Shown: piece by piece, positions 1-8,117 of the stretch | Position numbering within the stretch: position 1 is the first letter of the stretch | Layout of the letters: the number at the start of each line of letters is the position of its first letter | Source: JAJFJD01 sp965228975 | Lineage (GTDB): Bacteria; Pseudomonadota; Alphaproteobacteria; UBA8366 | Direction: 5' to 3' | Length of the DNA: 64,000 nt | NCBI GenBank assembly: GCA_965228975.1 | Contig: OZ245851.1 | Coordinates: 4,526,001-4,590,000 of the forward strand | Made by a program: the position numbers and the translations under genes | The notes under the pieces: generated by a model | What the model was told of the DNA's origin: nothing | Database searches by the model: none | What the model saw: only the letters and a program-made list of their open reading frames with translations

Positions 1-989
1 CGATAGTCCGGCGGCGCGTCCACGCCCGCGAACTCGGCGGTGCCCGCGCAGCGCACCCCCGCATTCATCGAGCTGACTACGAATTTGCCGTCCACGTTCA
101 TGATCGCGTTGTTCAGGATCACGCCGGGGTCGCGGAACACCAGATGGTAGCCGCGCTCGGCTTCGAGCGCGCATTTGACGCCCAGCCCGGACAGCAGCTT
201 GCCCGACCAGGCGCCCATCGCGACGACCACGCGTTTCGCCGGGACCGGCCCGGCATCGGTCTCGATCCGCCAGGTACCACCCTCTTCGGGCACCAGGCGT
301 TCGACGGAACAACGGCGGAAGTCGACGCCCAACGACTGCGCCTTCTCCGCCAGCGCCTTGCCGATGCCGCCGGGGTCGAGCGCGCGCCCCTGCTGCTTGA
401 TCAGGACCGCCGCCTCGAATTCCGGCGACAGCGCCGGCTCAACCTCGCGCAGCGCGCCGCCCTTCACCACCTCGAGGGGGACCTGACGGTCGCGCCGCAT
501 GCGCCAGCCCAGCGCCGACAGGTCCGCATCCGCCGCGTTCTTATAGACATGCACGTAGACGCCATCGCGGATTAGGTCTTCCCGGCCCGTCCCCGCGATA
601 TGCCGCCGGTAAATATCCAGCGTCGGGCGGGTCAACGCGATCATCGCATCGGCGATCGCGTCCAACCCCTCGCGCCGGGCCGCACGCAGGAAGCGCACGC
701 CCCACGGCAGGAAGGTCGGCAAATAGCCGAGGCGGAGCGCGATCGGCCCCTCCGGGTCGATCAACCATTTCGGCACGCTCTTCCAAAGGCCGGGCATGGA
801 CTGCGGCACGCAGGACCACGGCGACAGCGACCCGGCGTTACCGTAACTCGCACCTTCCGCCGGCGGGTTGCGGTCGAGCAGCGCCACCTTGAAGCCGCGC
901 TCCACGAGCGACAAGGCGGTGCAGATGCCGACGATCCCGGCGCCCAGCACCGTCACGTCCGCGGGTTCATTCGATTGATTTTCCGTCAT
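1..989 (-). CDS. FAD-dependent D-amino-acid dehydrogenase-like oxidoreductase (3' end cut by window)
   Basis: The ATG at 989 opens a frame that stays open to the window edge, giving about 329 residues; the C-terminus lies outside. The N-terminus has a Rossmann dinucleotide-binding motif (GAGIVG, residues 16-21) followed by an acidic residue at about 39 (LLDR), as in the DadA / glycine oxidase (DAO) family, which binds FAD and oxidatively deaminates amino acids. GNAGSLSPW follows, typical of DadA proteins. Family members are about 415-430 residues, so roughly 90 residues are missing here. It is the third leftward gene after a synthetase (1927-4605) and a cupin (1090-1842), separated from the cupin by about 100 bp. 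The substrate is not readable from sequence; D-amino acids or N-methyl/imino acids are possible. Confidence 0.85.
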   Translation of the reverse strand, partial: MTENQSNEPADVTVLGAGIVGICTALSLVERGFKVALLDRNPPAEGASYGNAGSLSPWSCVPQSMPGLWKSVPKWLIDPEGPIALRLGYLPTFLPWGVRFLRAARREGLDAIADAMIALTRPTLDIYRRHIAGTGREDLIRDGVYVHVYKNAADADLSALGWRMRRDRQVPLEVVKGGALREVEPALSPEFEAAVLIKQQGRALDPGGIGKALAEKAQSLGVDFRRCSVERLVPEEGGTWRIETDAGPVPAKRVVVAMGAWSGKLLSGLGVKCALEAERGYHLVFRDPGVILNNAIMNVDGKFVVSSMNAGVRCAGTAEFAGVDAPPDY

Positions 990-1089
990 CGCGGCCGCTC
1001 CCCCTCGCATATCAGCGTCGGCGTCAATTGTTCGCCATCGTCGGGGGTTTGACAACTTTCGACGAACGGGCGACGGCTGGGCCGGCGCC

Positions 1090-1842
1090 TTAACGATCTT
1101 CGTTCGGATATTGCAGGATGAGCGCCTCGAGGCCGTTTCCGCCGGCGCGTATCTCGAACTCGTCCTCGCAATTCTCGACAACGACCATGGACCAAAGGGG
1201 CAATTCCTCGCCGTCGTGCAGCATGCTGCCGTTCCCGACGAACACGTAGTAGCCGCCGGCGATCCTGGGGTCCGGTCCCTGTACGGTCATGCCGGCGCCC
1301 AACCGGACAATCCTGGCGCACATGCCGTCGTCGCCCTCGAGCGCCGTCGACCACGCCGCTTCGGTGCGGGCCCGGAGAACCGGCTCGATCGAGAAGCCGA
1401 TTTGTTCGGATGTTATGTTGCGCCGTTTGCTCGGCCGGATTTTCTCCTTCGCCTCGTCCCTGTTGTGAATGTAGATCGGCTTGGAATCGCCGGTGTACAT
1501 CCTGAGCGCGACAAAGGAGAGGCCTTCCGGACCGGCCGTGACCGGGCCATAGGCGGTGTGATGGTCCTTGAACTGAACCGTCAGCGGTTTCAACGCCTGC
1601 CCGCGGTTACCGATGGTGCCCGATCCGGCAATGAAGAGCTGGAACATGGTTACGCCGTGGAAATGCGGCTTGATCGCCTCATGCGCCTGCAGTTCCGACA
1701 TCGTCGCTTGCGGCCCCGGCGCAGGGCTCGTCGCGGTGCGCGGGCCGAAAAAGGTAGTGCCCCAGTGCTGAATTCCCGTGCCGGGTGAAATCACGTCGTA
1801 GCGCTCGGCAAGCGCATCGGCGCCGCTACGGGCATAGATCAT
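1090..1842 (-). CDS. Cupin-domain protein
   Basis: This encodes 250 residues. I chose ATG 1842 (MIYARSG) rather than the in-frame codon at 1887 because GAAGGA lies just upstream of it. The N-terminal half carries a cupin-like metal-site signature (KPHFHGVTMFQLF, then a conserved HH about 25 residues on). The C-terminal half shows a second beta-rich cupin-like segment (VRLGAGMTVQG to WSMVVVEN). This suggests a bicupin, but the second site lacks an obvious histidine cluster and may be structural. Cupins of this size include dioxygenases, isomerases and sugar-binding proteins, so the reaction cannot be named. Its position between a carrier-protein synthetase and a flavin amine oxidoreductase suggests it may act on the same metabolite. 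Confidence 0.7.
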   Translation of the reverse strand: MIYARSGADALAERYDVISPGTGIQHWGTTFFGPRTATSPAPGPQATMSELQAHEAIKPHFHGVTMFQLFIAGSGTIGNRGQALKPLTVQFKDHHTAYGPVTAGPEGLSFVALRMYTGDSKPIYIHNRDEAKEKIRPSKRRNITSEQIGFSIEPVLRARTEAAWSTALEGDDGMCARIVRLGAGMTVQGPDPRIAGGYYVFVGNGSMLHDGEELPLWSMVVVENCEDEFEIRAGGNGLEALILQYPNEDR

Positions 1843-1926
1843 AATCGAGCTTCCTTCTGCCGCCTCGACCCGCCACACAACCGACACGGCAAGTCATACG
1901 GTCTGGCGGATCCGGTGCATAGAAGC

Positions 1927-4605
1927 CTATGACAAAGCGGCGCCGGGGGCGACTCGCGACCCCGCCGAACAGCGATCCTGCCGGTCCTCGAGACATTTGG
2001 TCAGTTCCGCCGCAAGCGTGCGAACATGCGGCTCCTTGACGAAATCGTAGTGGCGCCCGGGAACAGGCCGAACCTCGAACCGGCCGTTGACGATCCGCCG
2101 CCAACCTTCATGGATATCGGCATGCCGTAGCGCCGGCAGCTCCGCCTGGAAGAACAAGACATCGCCGTCATAGGGCTGCGGCCGGTCGGTCCTGCGGATG
2201 ATGTCGTTCGCCGCAGCCGGATATCGCAGGAATCTCGGGATGTCCAAACCACGCCGGTCGCAGAATTGCCAGACGGCGTTAACCGAACGCGCACGCGCCG
2301 AGACCCGCAGCGTCTCACCCGCATTCCGCAATCGCTGAGCCAGATATCCGGGAATCTCCGCCGCGCCGAGCTTACCCAGCCGGTCGCGATGTCGCGCCGC
2401 CCAGCCGCGCAGGCCGACATTCTTACGCCCCGCCAGATAGTAAGTGTCGAGTAAGGCCAATAACCCGACGTCCTCATTGGCCGCGCGCAGTTTCTGCGCG
2501 ATGGCGTAGGCAACGCGGCCGCCGAAGGAATAGCCGCCGATGTAATAGGGGCCATTCGGCTGGATCTTCCGGATTTCCCGGAGGTAGTGCGCCGCCATGT
2601 CGTCCATACGGATGAACGGAACCGCTTCCCCATCCAATCCGACGCATTGGATGCCATAGAAGGGTTGCCGCTCGCCCATATGGCGCGCGAGGTCGCGAAA
2701 ATTCAGCACGTCGCCGTTCTGATCGTGAATGCAGAAGAAGGGCGGCCGATCGCCGGCCGGTTGGATCGGCACGATGCACGGGGACGGCGTCTCGGCCGCG
2801 ATGCGAGCCGCCATCTCGGCGACCGTCCCCGCCTCGAACAGGATGGACCGCGGTAACCGTTTGCCGATCTCGTCTTCGATCGCGAAGAAAAGCTCGACCG
2901 CCTGCAAGGAATCCCCGCCGAGCAGGAAGAAGTCGTCCTGCAGCCCGACCGCTTCCACGCCCAAGGTTTCGGCCCAGAGGCGCTGAAGCGTTGCTTCGAA
3001 CGGCGTCGCCGATGCCGCCGGCTTAGATTCGTCGGGCGTCGACACGCGCGCGGCACCGTCCAGCGCGAAGGCGGCAGCGAGGTCGCGCCGGTTGATCTTC
3101 CCGGTCGGTCCCTTCGGAATCGCATCGACGAAAACGAACCGGCGGGGAACCTTGAAAGCCGTCAACCCCTTTGCCACGAACCGCGCCAGGATCTCGTCGC
3201 TGATCACCGCGCCCTTCTCGGGCACCACGGCGACCGCGACCTCCTCGCCGAGCGTTGGGTGGGGAACGGGAAAGACCGTCGCGCTCGCCACCTCCGGATG
3301 CTTGATCAGCGCCTGTTCGATTTCGGACGGCGTGATCTTCTCGCCGCCCCGGTTGATGATTTCCTTGATGCGGCCGGTCAGGAAAAGATACCCGTCATCG
3401 TCGATCATGCCCTGGTCGCCGGTCCGAAACCATTCCCCGGAAAACGCGGCGGCATTCGCGGCCGGGTCGTTTTCATAGCCCTCGAACACGCAGTCGCCGC
3501 TGACCACCACCTCGCCGTGCTGGCCGGGCGGCAAGAGGTCGCCGTCGTCACCCATGATGGCGACGCCGTCGCTCGCCGGAAGTCCGACGCTGCCATGGTG
3601 CCGGCGGCGCGGCGGACGCGGATTGCTGGCGATCATGCCGGTTTCCGTGGTCGAGTAGGTCTGGATCACCGGAATCGCCAGCGCCTTCTCGATCTTCTCG
3701 CCGATCTCCGCATCGAGCGCGCCGGAACCCGAGCGCGCGAACTGAATCCGCGACGCCGCGACGACCGGCTTCAACCGGTCGGCATGGCCAAGGATTTGAT
3801 GATGGAAGGTGAAAGAGCCGGTGTACCAGGTGGGCGTCAGCATCTCGATATGGTCGGCGAAGGTGCCGATATCGAATTTCGGCAGCATGATCGTGCTGCC
3901 GCCGGACCAGAGGCAGATACCCAGTCCGGTATTGATTCCATGCCCGTGAAACAACGGCATCAGGTTCAGGCACCGGTCTTGCGGCGTCAATTCGAGGCTG
4001 GTCACCGCGTTGGCGTATTTGAACCAGAGTTCCCAATGCCGCAACGGCACCGTCTTGCTGTGCGACGTCGTCCCCGATGTCGCGAGCACCGTCGCCAGAT
4101 CCATCAAACCGGCCGGTTCCACATCCCGGCCGACCGGTCGGATACCAGGGGCCAGCCGAACCATGCCGGCAGCCGAATCGGCCTGACGGTCGACGTCCAG
4201 CACCGGCAGGCCGAGCCGCTCGGCGGCGCGGCGAGCCGGCGAGTCCAGCGCCGCGTCGACGACCACAGCGTTTACGTTTAGATCTCTGAAATAAATGGCG
4301 AATTCGCCGACCGTATAGGCCGGATTCAATGGCACGGCGGCGCCGCAGGTCCAAATACCGACGATCACCGCCGCCATGTCGGCCCCGCCCGCGTGGACAA
4401 CGGCAACCCGATCGTTTCGGCCAATTCCATGGCTGGCCAAAGCGCATTGGAAATCGGCCGCCACCTCCGCGAGCGCGGCGTATGTTAGAGGCTCGCGGTC
4501 CAATTCGACGAGCGCCGGCGCATCCGGCATGCGATCGGCCCACCGGCGCACAATTTCAAACATGGTGGCAGGTTGGTCCGGCCTATACCCGTCGCCAAAA
4601 TCCAT
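1927..4605 (-). CDS. Single-module adenylation-carrier-thioesterase synthetase (NRPS-like, A-T-TE)
   Basis: This encodes 892 residues with three domains. An ANL adenylation domain spans about 1-510, with the phosphate loop TSGTTSHSKT near 176-185, YSTTETG near 317, RTGDQG, GRIKEIINRGGEKI near 411 and the A10 lysine in PKGPTGKINR near 503. A carrier domain has FFLLGGDSLQ, with the phosphopantetheine serine near 566. An alpha/beta thioesterase has GYSFGG (nucleophile near Ser693), LLDTYY (Asp near 720) and GRHYDF (His near 852). There is no condensation, ketosynthase or reductase domain. The A domain looks more like acyl-CoA/oxalyl-CoA synthetases (TSGTTS loop, SNPRPP segment) than amino-acid-specific NRPS A domains. 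The product would be released from the carrier by hydrolysis, cyclisation or self-condensation. The substrate is unknown, and no phosphopantetheinyl transferase gene is in the window. Confidence 0.88.
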   Translation of the reverse strand: MDFGDGYRPDQPATMFEIVRRWADRMPDAPALVELDREPLTYAALAEVAADFQCALASHGIGRNDRVAVVHAGGADMAAVIVGIWTCGAAVPLNPAYTVGEFAIYFRDLNVNAVVVDAALDSPARRAAERLGLPVLDVDRQADSAAGMVRLAPGIRPVGRDVEPAGLMDLATVLATSGTTSHSKTVPLRHWELWFKYANAVTSLELTPQDRCLNLMPLFHGHGINTGLGICLWSGGSTIMLPKFDIGTFADHIEMLTPTWYTGSFTFHHQILGHADRLKPVVAASRIQFARSGSGALDAEIGEKIEKALAIPVIQTYSTTETGMIASNPRPPRRRHHGSVGLPASDGVAIMGDDGDLLPPGQHGEVVVSGDCVFEGYENDPAANAAAFSGEWFRTGDQGMIDDDGYLFLTGRIKEIINRGGEKITPSEIEQALIKHPEVASATVFPVPHPTLGEEVAVAVVPEKGAVISDEILARFVAKGLTAFKVPRRFVFVDAIPKGPTGKINRRDLAAAFALDGAARVSTPDESKPAASATPFEATLQRLWAETLGVEAVGLQDDFFLLGGDSLQAVELFFAIEDEIGKRLPRSILFEAGTVAEMAARIAAETPSPCIVPIQPAGDRPPFFCIHDQNGDVLNFRDLARHMGERQPFYGIQCVGLDGEAVPFIRMDDMAAHYLREIRKIQPNGPYYIGGYSFGGRVAYAIAQKLRAANEDVGLLALLDTYYLAGRKNVGLRGWAARHRDRLGKLGAAEIPGYLAQRLRNAGETLRVSARARSVNAVWQFCDRRGLDIPRFLRYPAAANDIIRRTDRPQPYDGDVLFFQAELPALRHADIHEGWRRIVNGRFEVRPVPGRHYDFVKEPHVRTLAAELTKCLEDRQDRCSAGSRVAPGAALS

Positions 4606-4730
4606 GGACCTTACGTATTGGGATACCGACTTTTCTTCTACTAGCTTACGTCGAATCCCGCCGAGTCCAACGGAAAATCCAGATTACCTACAACAGGTTG
4701 GCGGGCGGGGCCGGGCAAGCGGCGAGCCGC

Positions 4731-5255
4731 CTACTTCACGTTACACGCCTTGCCGATCGCCTGATACGCCTTGGTGAAGCCTTGGAGGGAATATGTATCG
4801 GTGGTGCGGGTGCCGCGCGAGGAGACGCCGGACACGATCATCGACGCGCCGCGCTTCATGGCGCCGACGATTTCCTGGTCGTCCTTTGCGGACCGGCTCC
4901 AAGCGGTGGTGCCGTCGGTGAACAGGGTGAACCGCTGGCCGCCGATGCGCAGGCGCACCGTGCTGTCCTTCTTGAAGGTGTAGCCGGCGGCGAAACTGAC
5001 CTCGTTGATCCGCTTGTCCCAGGGCCGGTGGGTCACGTAAGCGTAGATCGCGCCGCGTTTCTTGTACTTGCCCTCGTCGCGGATCGGCTGACTCCAGATC
5101 GAGCAGCCCACCTTGCCGCCCTCGTCGAAGGTCTGCGCGCCCCAGTCGTTATAGAGCCCCAACACCTTGTCCGCCGCAAAGGCCACCGCGGCCAGGGACG
5201 AGACGAAGACGACTACCAGGATGACAATCAAACTATATCGACGCATTGCTTTCAT
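4731..5255 (-). CDS. Invasion-associated locus B (IalB) family exported protein
   Basis: This encodes 174 residues. A classical signal peptide covers about residues 1-27 (basic MRRYS, hydrophobic core, AFAADK cleavage region). The mature part has the IalB pattern: two conserved cysteines (about 51 and 171), a central VSFAAGY segment, and a C-terminal SLQGFTKAYQAIGKAC motif. IalB proteins are widespread periplasmic proteins of alphaproteobacteria; the name comes from Bartonella, and in free-living species the role is unclear. Alternative ATG at 5246. It is separated from the RNA methyltransferase by 55 bp and may form its own unit. Confidence 0.85.
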   Translation of the reverse strand: MKAMRRYSLIVILVVVFVSSLAAVAFAADKVLGLYNDWGAQTFDEGGKVGCSIWSQPIRDEGKYKKRGAIYAYVTHRPWDKRINEVSFAAGYTFKKDSTVRLRIGGQRFTLFTDGTTAWSRSAKDDQEIVGAMKRGASMIVSGVSSRGTRTTDTYSLQGFTKAYQAIGKACNVK

Positions 5256-5310
5256 GGCCTCTCATATAAGGAGTACGGGGGCGCTGCCAAGATATCGATG
5301 TAAGGCATTT

Positions 5311-5847
5311 TCATGGCTTCCCGTCGCGGCGCAACACCTGGCCGCCGTGGACATGCGGCGGCAAATCCTCCACCGGACCGCCCGGCGACGGCGGGCGCGG
5401 CGGAAACCGGCCGAGCGTAAGCAGCCGGTCATACATCAGGATGGCGCCGGCGACACCGACGTTGACGCAGAATTTCATCGGTATCTTCACCACATGGGAA
5501 CAGCGCGCCACCAGCGGTTCGGACAGCGAGCCGCGCTCCGGTCCCAGCACGTAAGCCGCGCGTTTCGGATGGGTGAAACTGGGCAGGTCGATCGACTCGT
5601 CCAGCAGTTCGACCCCGACCAGTTCGCAACCATGCGGCAGCGTCAACTCGTCCACCGAGGCGAACTCGTATAGCGGCACATGCTTCGCGGTACCGGACGT
5701 GTCGGATTTCTGGATTTCCCGGAGGTTTACCGCCGGCGCGATGGCGAATACGAAGTCCGCCCCGAAGGCGTGCGCCGACCGGAACAGGTTCCCCACATTC
5801 ATAGGCTTGGAAATACCTTCCACGCCCAATCCGAAATAACCCCGCAT
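5311..5847 (-). CDS. SpoU/TrmH-family RNA 2'-O-methyltransferase
   Basis: This encodes 178 residues from ATG 5847; a TTG three codons upstream is less likely. SPOUT motifs are present: motif 1 NVGNLFRSAHAFGADFVF (about residues 18-35), motif 2 YVLGPERGSLS, and motif 3 around VNVGVAGAILMYDR. These build the knotted SAM-binding site that methylates a ribose in tRNA or rRNA. The length fits TrmL-like single-domain enzymes without an L30e-like N-terminal RNA-binding domain. Motif 3 has VNVGVA where most family members have LNVSVA. The proline-rich tail (PPRPPSPGGP) is probably disordered. The start lies about 100 bp from the divergent oxidoreductase gene at 5949, leaving room for back-to-back promoters. 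The target nucleotide cannot be assigned. Confidence 0.85.
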   Translation of the reverse strand: MRGYFGLGVEGISKPMNVGNLFRSAHAFGADFVFAIAPAVNLREIQKSDTSGTAKHVPLYEFASVDELTLPHGCELVGVELLDESIDLPSFTHPKRAAYVLGPERGSLSEPLVARCSHVVKIPMKFCVNVGVAGAILMYDRLLTLGRFPPRPPSPGGPVEDLPPHVHGGQVLRRDGKP

Positions 5848-5948
5848 AGCGCGCAAACTTGCATAGCAAGAAGCGGCAAGGCAAGGTCTGCCGCGCGACC
5901 CAACCGATGGAACACGTCAAATTATTGCGAGAAAAGGAGCCCGCCGAA

Positions 5949-6929
5949 ATGCGCGCGATGCGAATTCATGAGTTGACCGGAATCGACGCGCTGCGGCTGG
6001 AAGAGGTTCCCTCGCCGACGCCGGGGCCGGGCGAACTGCATGTCGCGGTCCACGCCGCCGGGGTCAATTTCGCCGATACCCTCGTCGTGAAGGGCCAATA
6101 TCAGCACAAGGCCGACCTGCCCTTCACCCCGGGCATGGAGGCGGCGGGCGAAGTGCTTGCGGTTGGCGATGGCGTGACCGGCTTCGCGCCCGGCGACCGC
6201 GTGCTGGCACCGATGCGCATCGGCGCCTATGCCGAGGAAGCGCTGCTCGACGCCCGACATGCGGTGCGGATGCCGGACGGCATGGATTACGCGGCAGGCG
6301 CGGCCTTTCCGATCGCTTACGGCACCAGCCATCTGGCGCTGACCCATCGCACCAAATTGCAGGCGGGGCAGGTCCTTCTGGTGCTGGGCGCGTCCGGCGG
6401 CGTCGGGCTGACCGCCGTGGAGGTGGGCAAGGCCCTGGGCGCCACGGTCATCGCCTGCGCCAGCAGCGCCGAAAAGCTCGCCATCGCCGAGGCGCACGGG
6501 GCGGATCATCTGATCAATTACACGACCGAGGACATCCGGGCGCGGGTCAAGGACCTGACCGGCGGCGCCGACACGGTATACGACCCGGTCGGCGGCGACG
6601 CCGCCGCGGCCGCACTGCGCTGCCTGAACTACGAGGGCAATTTCATCACGCTTGGCTTCGCAAGCGGCACGATCCCGCAATTCGCCGCCAACTATCTGTT
6701 GGTCAAGAATATATCCGCCGTCGGCTATTCCTTCAGCACCTATCGCTTCGAGCAGCCGGAAACGATGCGCCGCACGCTGGACGAAATCTGCGCCTGGTAC
6801 ATGGAAGGCAAGCTGAAGCCCCATATCAGCTTCACCTTCCCCTTGGCGGAAACGCCGGCGGCGCTGCAGGCGCTGGTCGACCGTAAATCGACCGGCAAGG
6901 TCATCGTGGCGGTGCGCGACGGCGGCTAG
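5949..6929 (+). CDS. NAD(P)H:quinone oxidoreductase, zinc-independent MDR family
   Basis: This encodes 326 residues. I chose ATG 5949 because AAAAGGAGC sits about 8 bases upstream; an in-frame ATG at 5859 would add 30 residues without family similarity. It belongs to the medium-chain dehydrogenase/reductase family, quinone oxidoreductase/zeta-crystallin branch. A GroES-like N-terminal fold (VNFADTLVVKGQYQ) is followed by the cofactor loop VLGASGGVGLTAVEVGKALG near residue 145, whose glycine pattern fits NADPH. The catalytic-zinc cysteines of alcohol dehydrogenases are absent, as expected. It probably reduces quinones or activated enones in the cytosol. Confidence 0.9.
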   Translation: MRAMRIHELTGIDALRLEEVPSPTPGPGELHVAVHAAGVNFADTLVVKGQYQHKADLPFTPGMEAAGEVLAVGDGVTGFAPGDRVLAPMRIGAYAEEALLDARHAVRMPDGMDYAAGAAFPIAYGTSHLALTHRTKLQAGQVLLVLGASGGVGLTAVEVGKALGATVIACASSAEKLAIAEAHGADHLINYTTEDIRARVKDLTGGADTVYDPVGGDAAAAALRCLNYEGNFITLGFASGTIPQFAANYLLVKNISAVGYSFSTYRFEQPETMRRTLDEICAWYMEGKLKPHISFTFPLAETPAALQALVDRKSTGKVIVAVRDGG

Positions 6930-6950
6930 ACCCGGTTCTATCTCAGCCTA

Positions 6951-8117
6951 TTATTTTAGGAGCGGCGTCAGGCGGTCGACCGCCTCTTCGAGGGTTTCCG
7001 GCGCGCGGGCGAAACAAAGCCGCAGCCAGCCCTCGCCCTCCGGCCCGAAGGCGGTGCCCGGCGCGAGCCCGACCTTCGCCTCGTGCACCAGCCGCTTGGC
7101 GAAGTCGAGGCTGTTATCCATCCCATCGACCGCGAAGAAGGCATAGAAGGCCGCATCCGGCGAGCGGTAGCGCACCCGCGGCAGCGCCGACAGACAATCA
7201 CCGATCACCGCCCGTCCCCGGCGGCAATGTTCGACCATCGACGCGACAAAGGGCTCGCCGTCGCGCAGCGCGGTGACCGCCGCGTGCTGCAGGAAGGTCG
7301 GGGTGCCGCTGGTGTTGTACTCGATCAGGTTACCGATGAAGGGTGCTACCCGTTCCGGATGGGTCAGCCAGCCGAGACGCCAACCGGTCATCGCCCAGGA
7401 CTTCGAGAAACTGTTGACCACGATCACCGGGTCGTCCGGCCCGGCAATTTCCAAAAAGGACGGCGCGGCCGGCCGATCGTACACGATGCGGGCATAGACC
7501 TCGTCGGCGACGATCCAGATGCCGTTTTCCCGGCAATGGTCGAGCAGCGCCTGCTGTTCGTCGCGGCGCATCATCCAGCCGGTCGGGTTGCCCGGCGAAT
7601 TGACGAAGACCACGCGCGTCCGGTCGTCGCATTGCGCGATCACCGTGTCCGGATCGAAGGTCCAGCCCTCGTTGCCGAATCGCAGCGGGGCGTTGCGCGG
7701 CTCGCCGCCCATGATCTCGACCGTCGCCTGCGCGTTCGGCCAGACCGGCCCGACCAGCACCGCGTTGTCCCCGGCATCGATCAGCAATTGCATCAACATC
7801 ATAATGCCGGTCATGCCGGACGACGTGACGGTGATCCGCTCCATCGCCATGTCGATGCCGTACAGCCCCGCGGTGTAGCGGGCCAGCGCCGCGCGCAGTT
7901 CGGGAATGCCGTGCTTGTGCGTATAGAAGGTGTGGCCCGCCGCCAGCGCGGCATCCGCGGCCGCCTTGATGAAGTCCGGGGTGGTCACGTCCGATTCGCC
8001 GTACCACAGCGGAATGACCGACGGGTCGTCCATCGCCAAGCGCGAGACCTGCAGGATCTGCTGGGTTTCGAGATCGCGGATCTGGGGGCGGATCGCCGCC
8101 GGAAAATCCGGGCTCAT
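6951..8117 (-). CDS. Class I/II pyridoxal-phosphate aminotransferase
   Basis: This encodes 388 residues starting at ATG 8117, whose ATGA overlaps the stop of the upstream acetoacetyl-CoA synthetase gene, implying translational coupling. Fold-type-I aminotransferase motifs are clear: NSPGNPTG, ADEVYARIVYD, the PLP-lysine segment SFSKSWAMTGWRLGW, and a C-terminal GWLRLCFAR with the carboxylate-binding arginine. It transfers an amino group between an amino acid and a 2-oxoacid in the cytosol. The amino-acid specificity is not predictable. Pairing with an acetoacetate-activating enzyme hints at a role in amino-acid or ketone-body carbon flow, but this is inference. Confidence 0.92.
   Translation of the reverse strand: MSPDFPAAIRPQIRDLETQQILQVSRLAMDDPSVIPLWYGESDVTTPDFIKAAADAALAAGHTFYTHKHGIPELRAALARYTAGLYGIDMAMERITVTSSGMTGIMMLMQLLIDAGDNAVLVGPVWPNAQATVEIMGGEPRNAPLRFGNEGWTFDPDTVIAQCDDRTRVVFVNSPGNPTGWMMRRDEQQALLDHCRENGIWIVADEVYARIVYDRPAAPSFLEIAGPDDPVIVVNSFSKSWAMTGWRLGWLTHPERVAPFIGNLIEYNTSGTPTFLQHAAVTALRDGEPFVASMVEHCRRGRAVIGDCLSALPRVRYRSPDAAFYAFFAVDGMDNSLDFAKRLVHEAKVGLAPGTAFGPEGEGWLRLCFARAPETLEEAVDRLTPLLK

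Noticed and set aside
4610..4651. Direct repeat CTTACGT at 4610-4616 and 4645-4651 upstream of the synthetase gene
   Set aside because: It is seven bases only and not palindromic as a pair; it may be chance.
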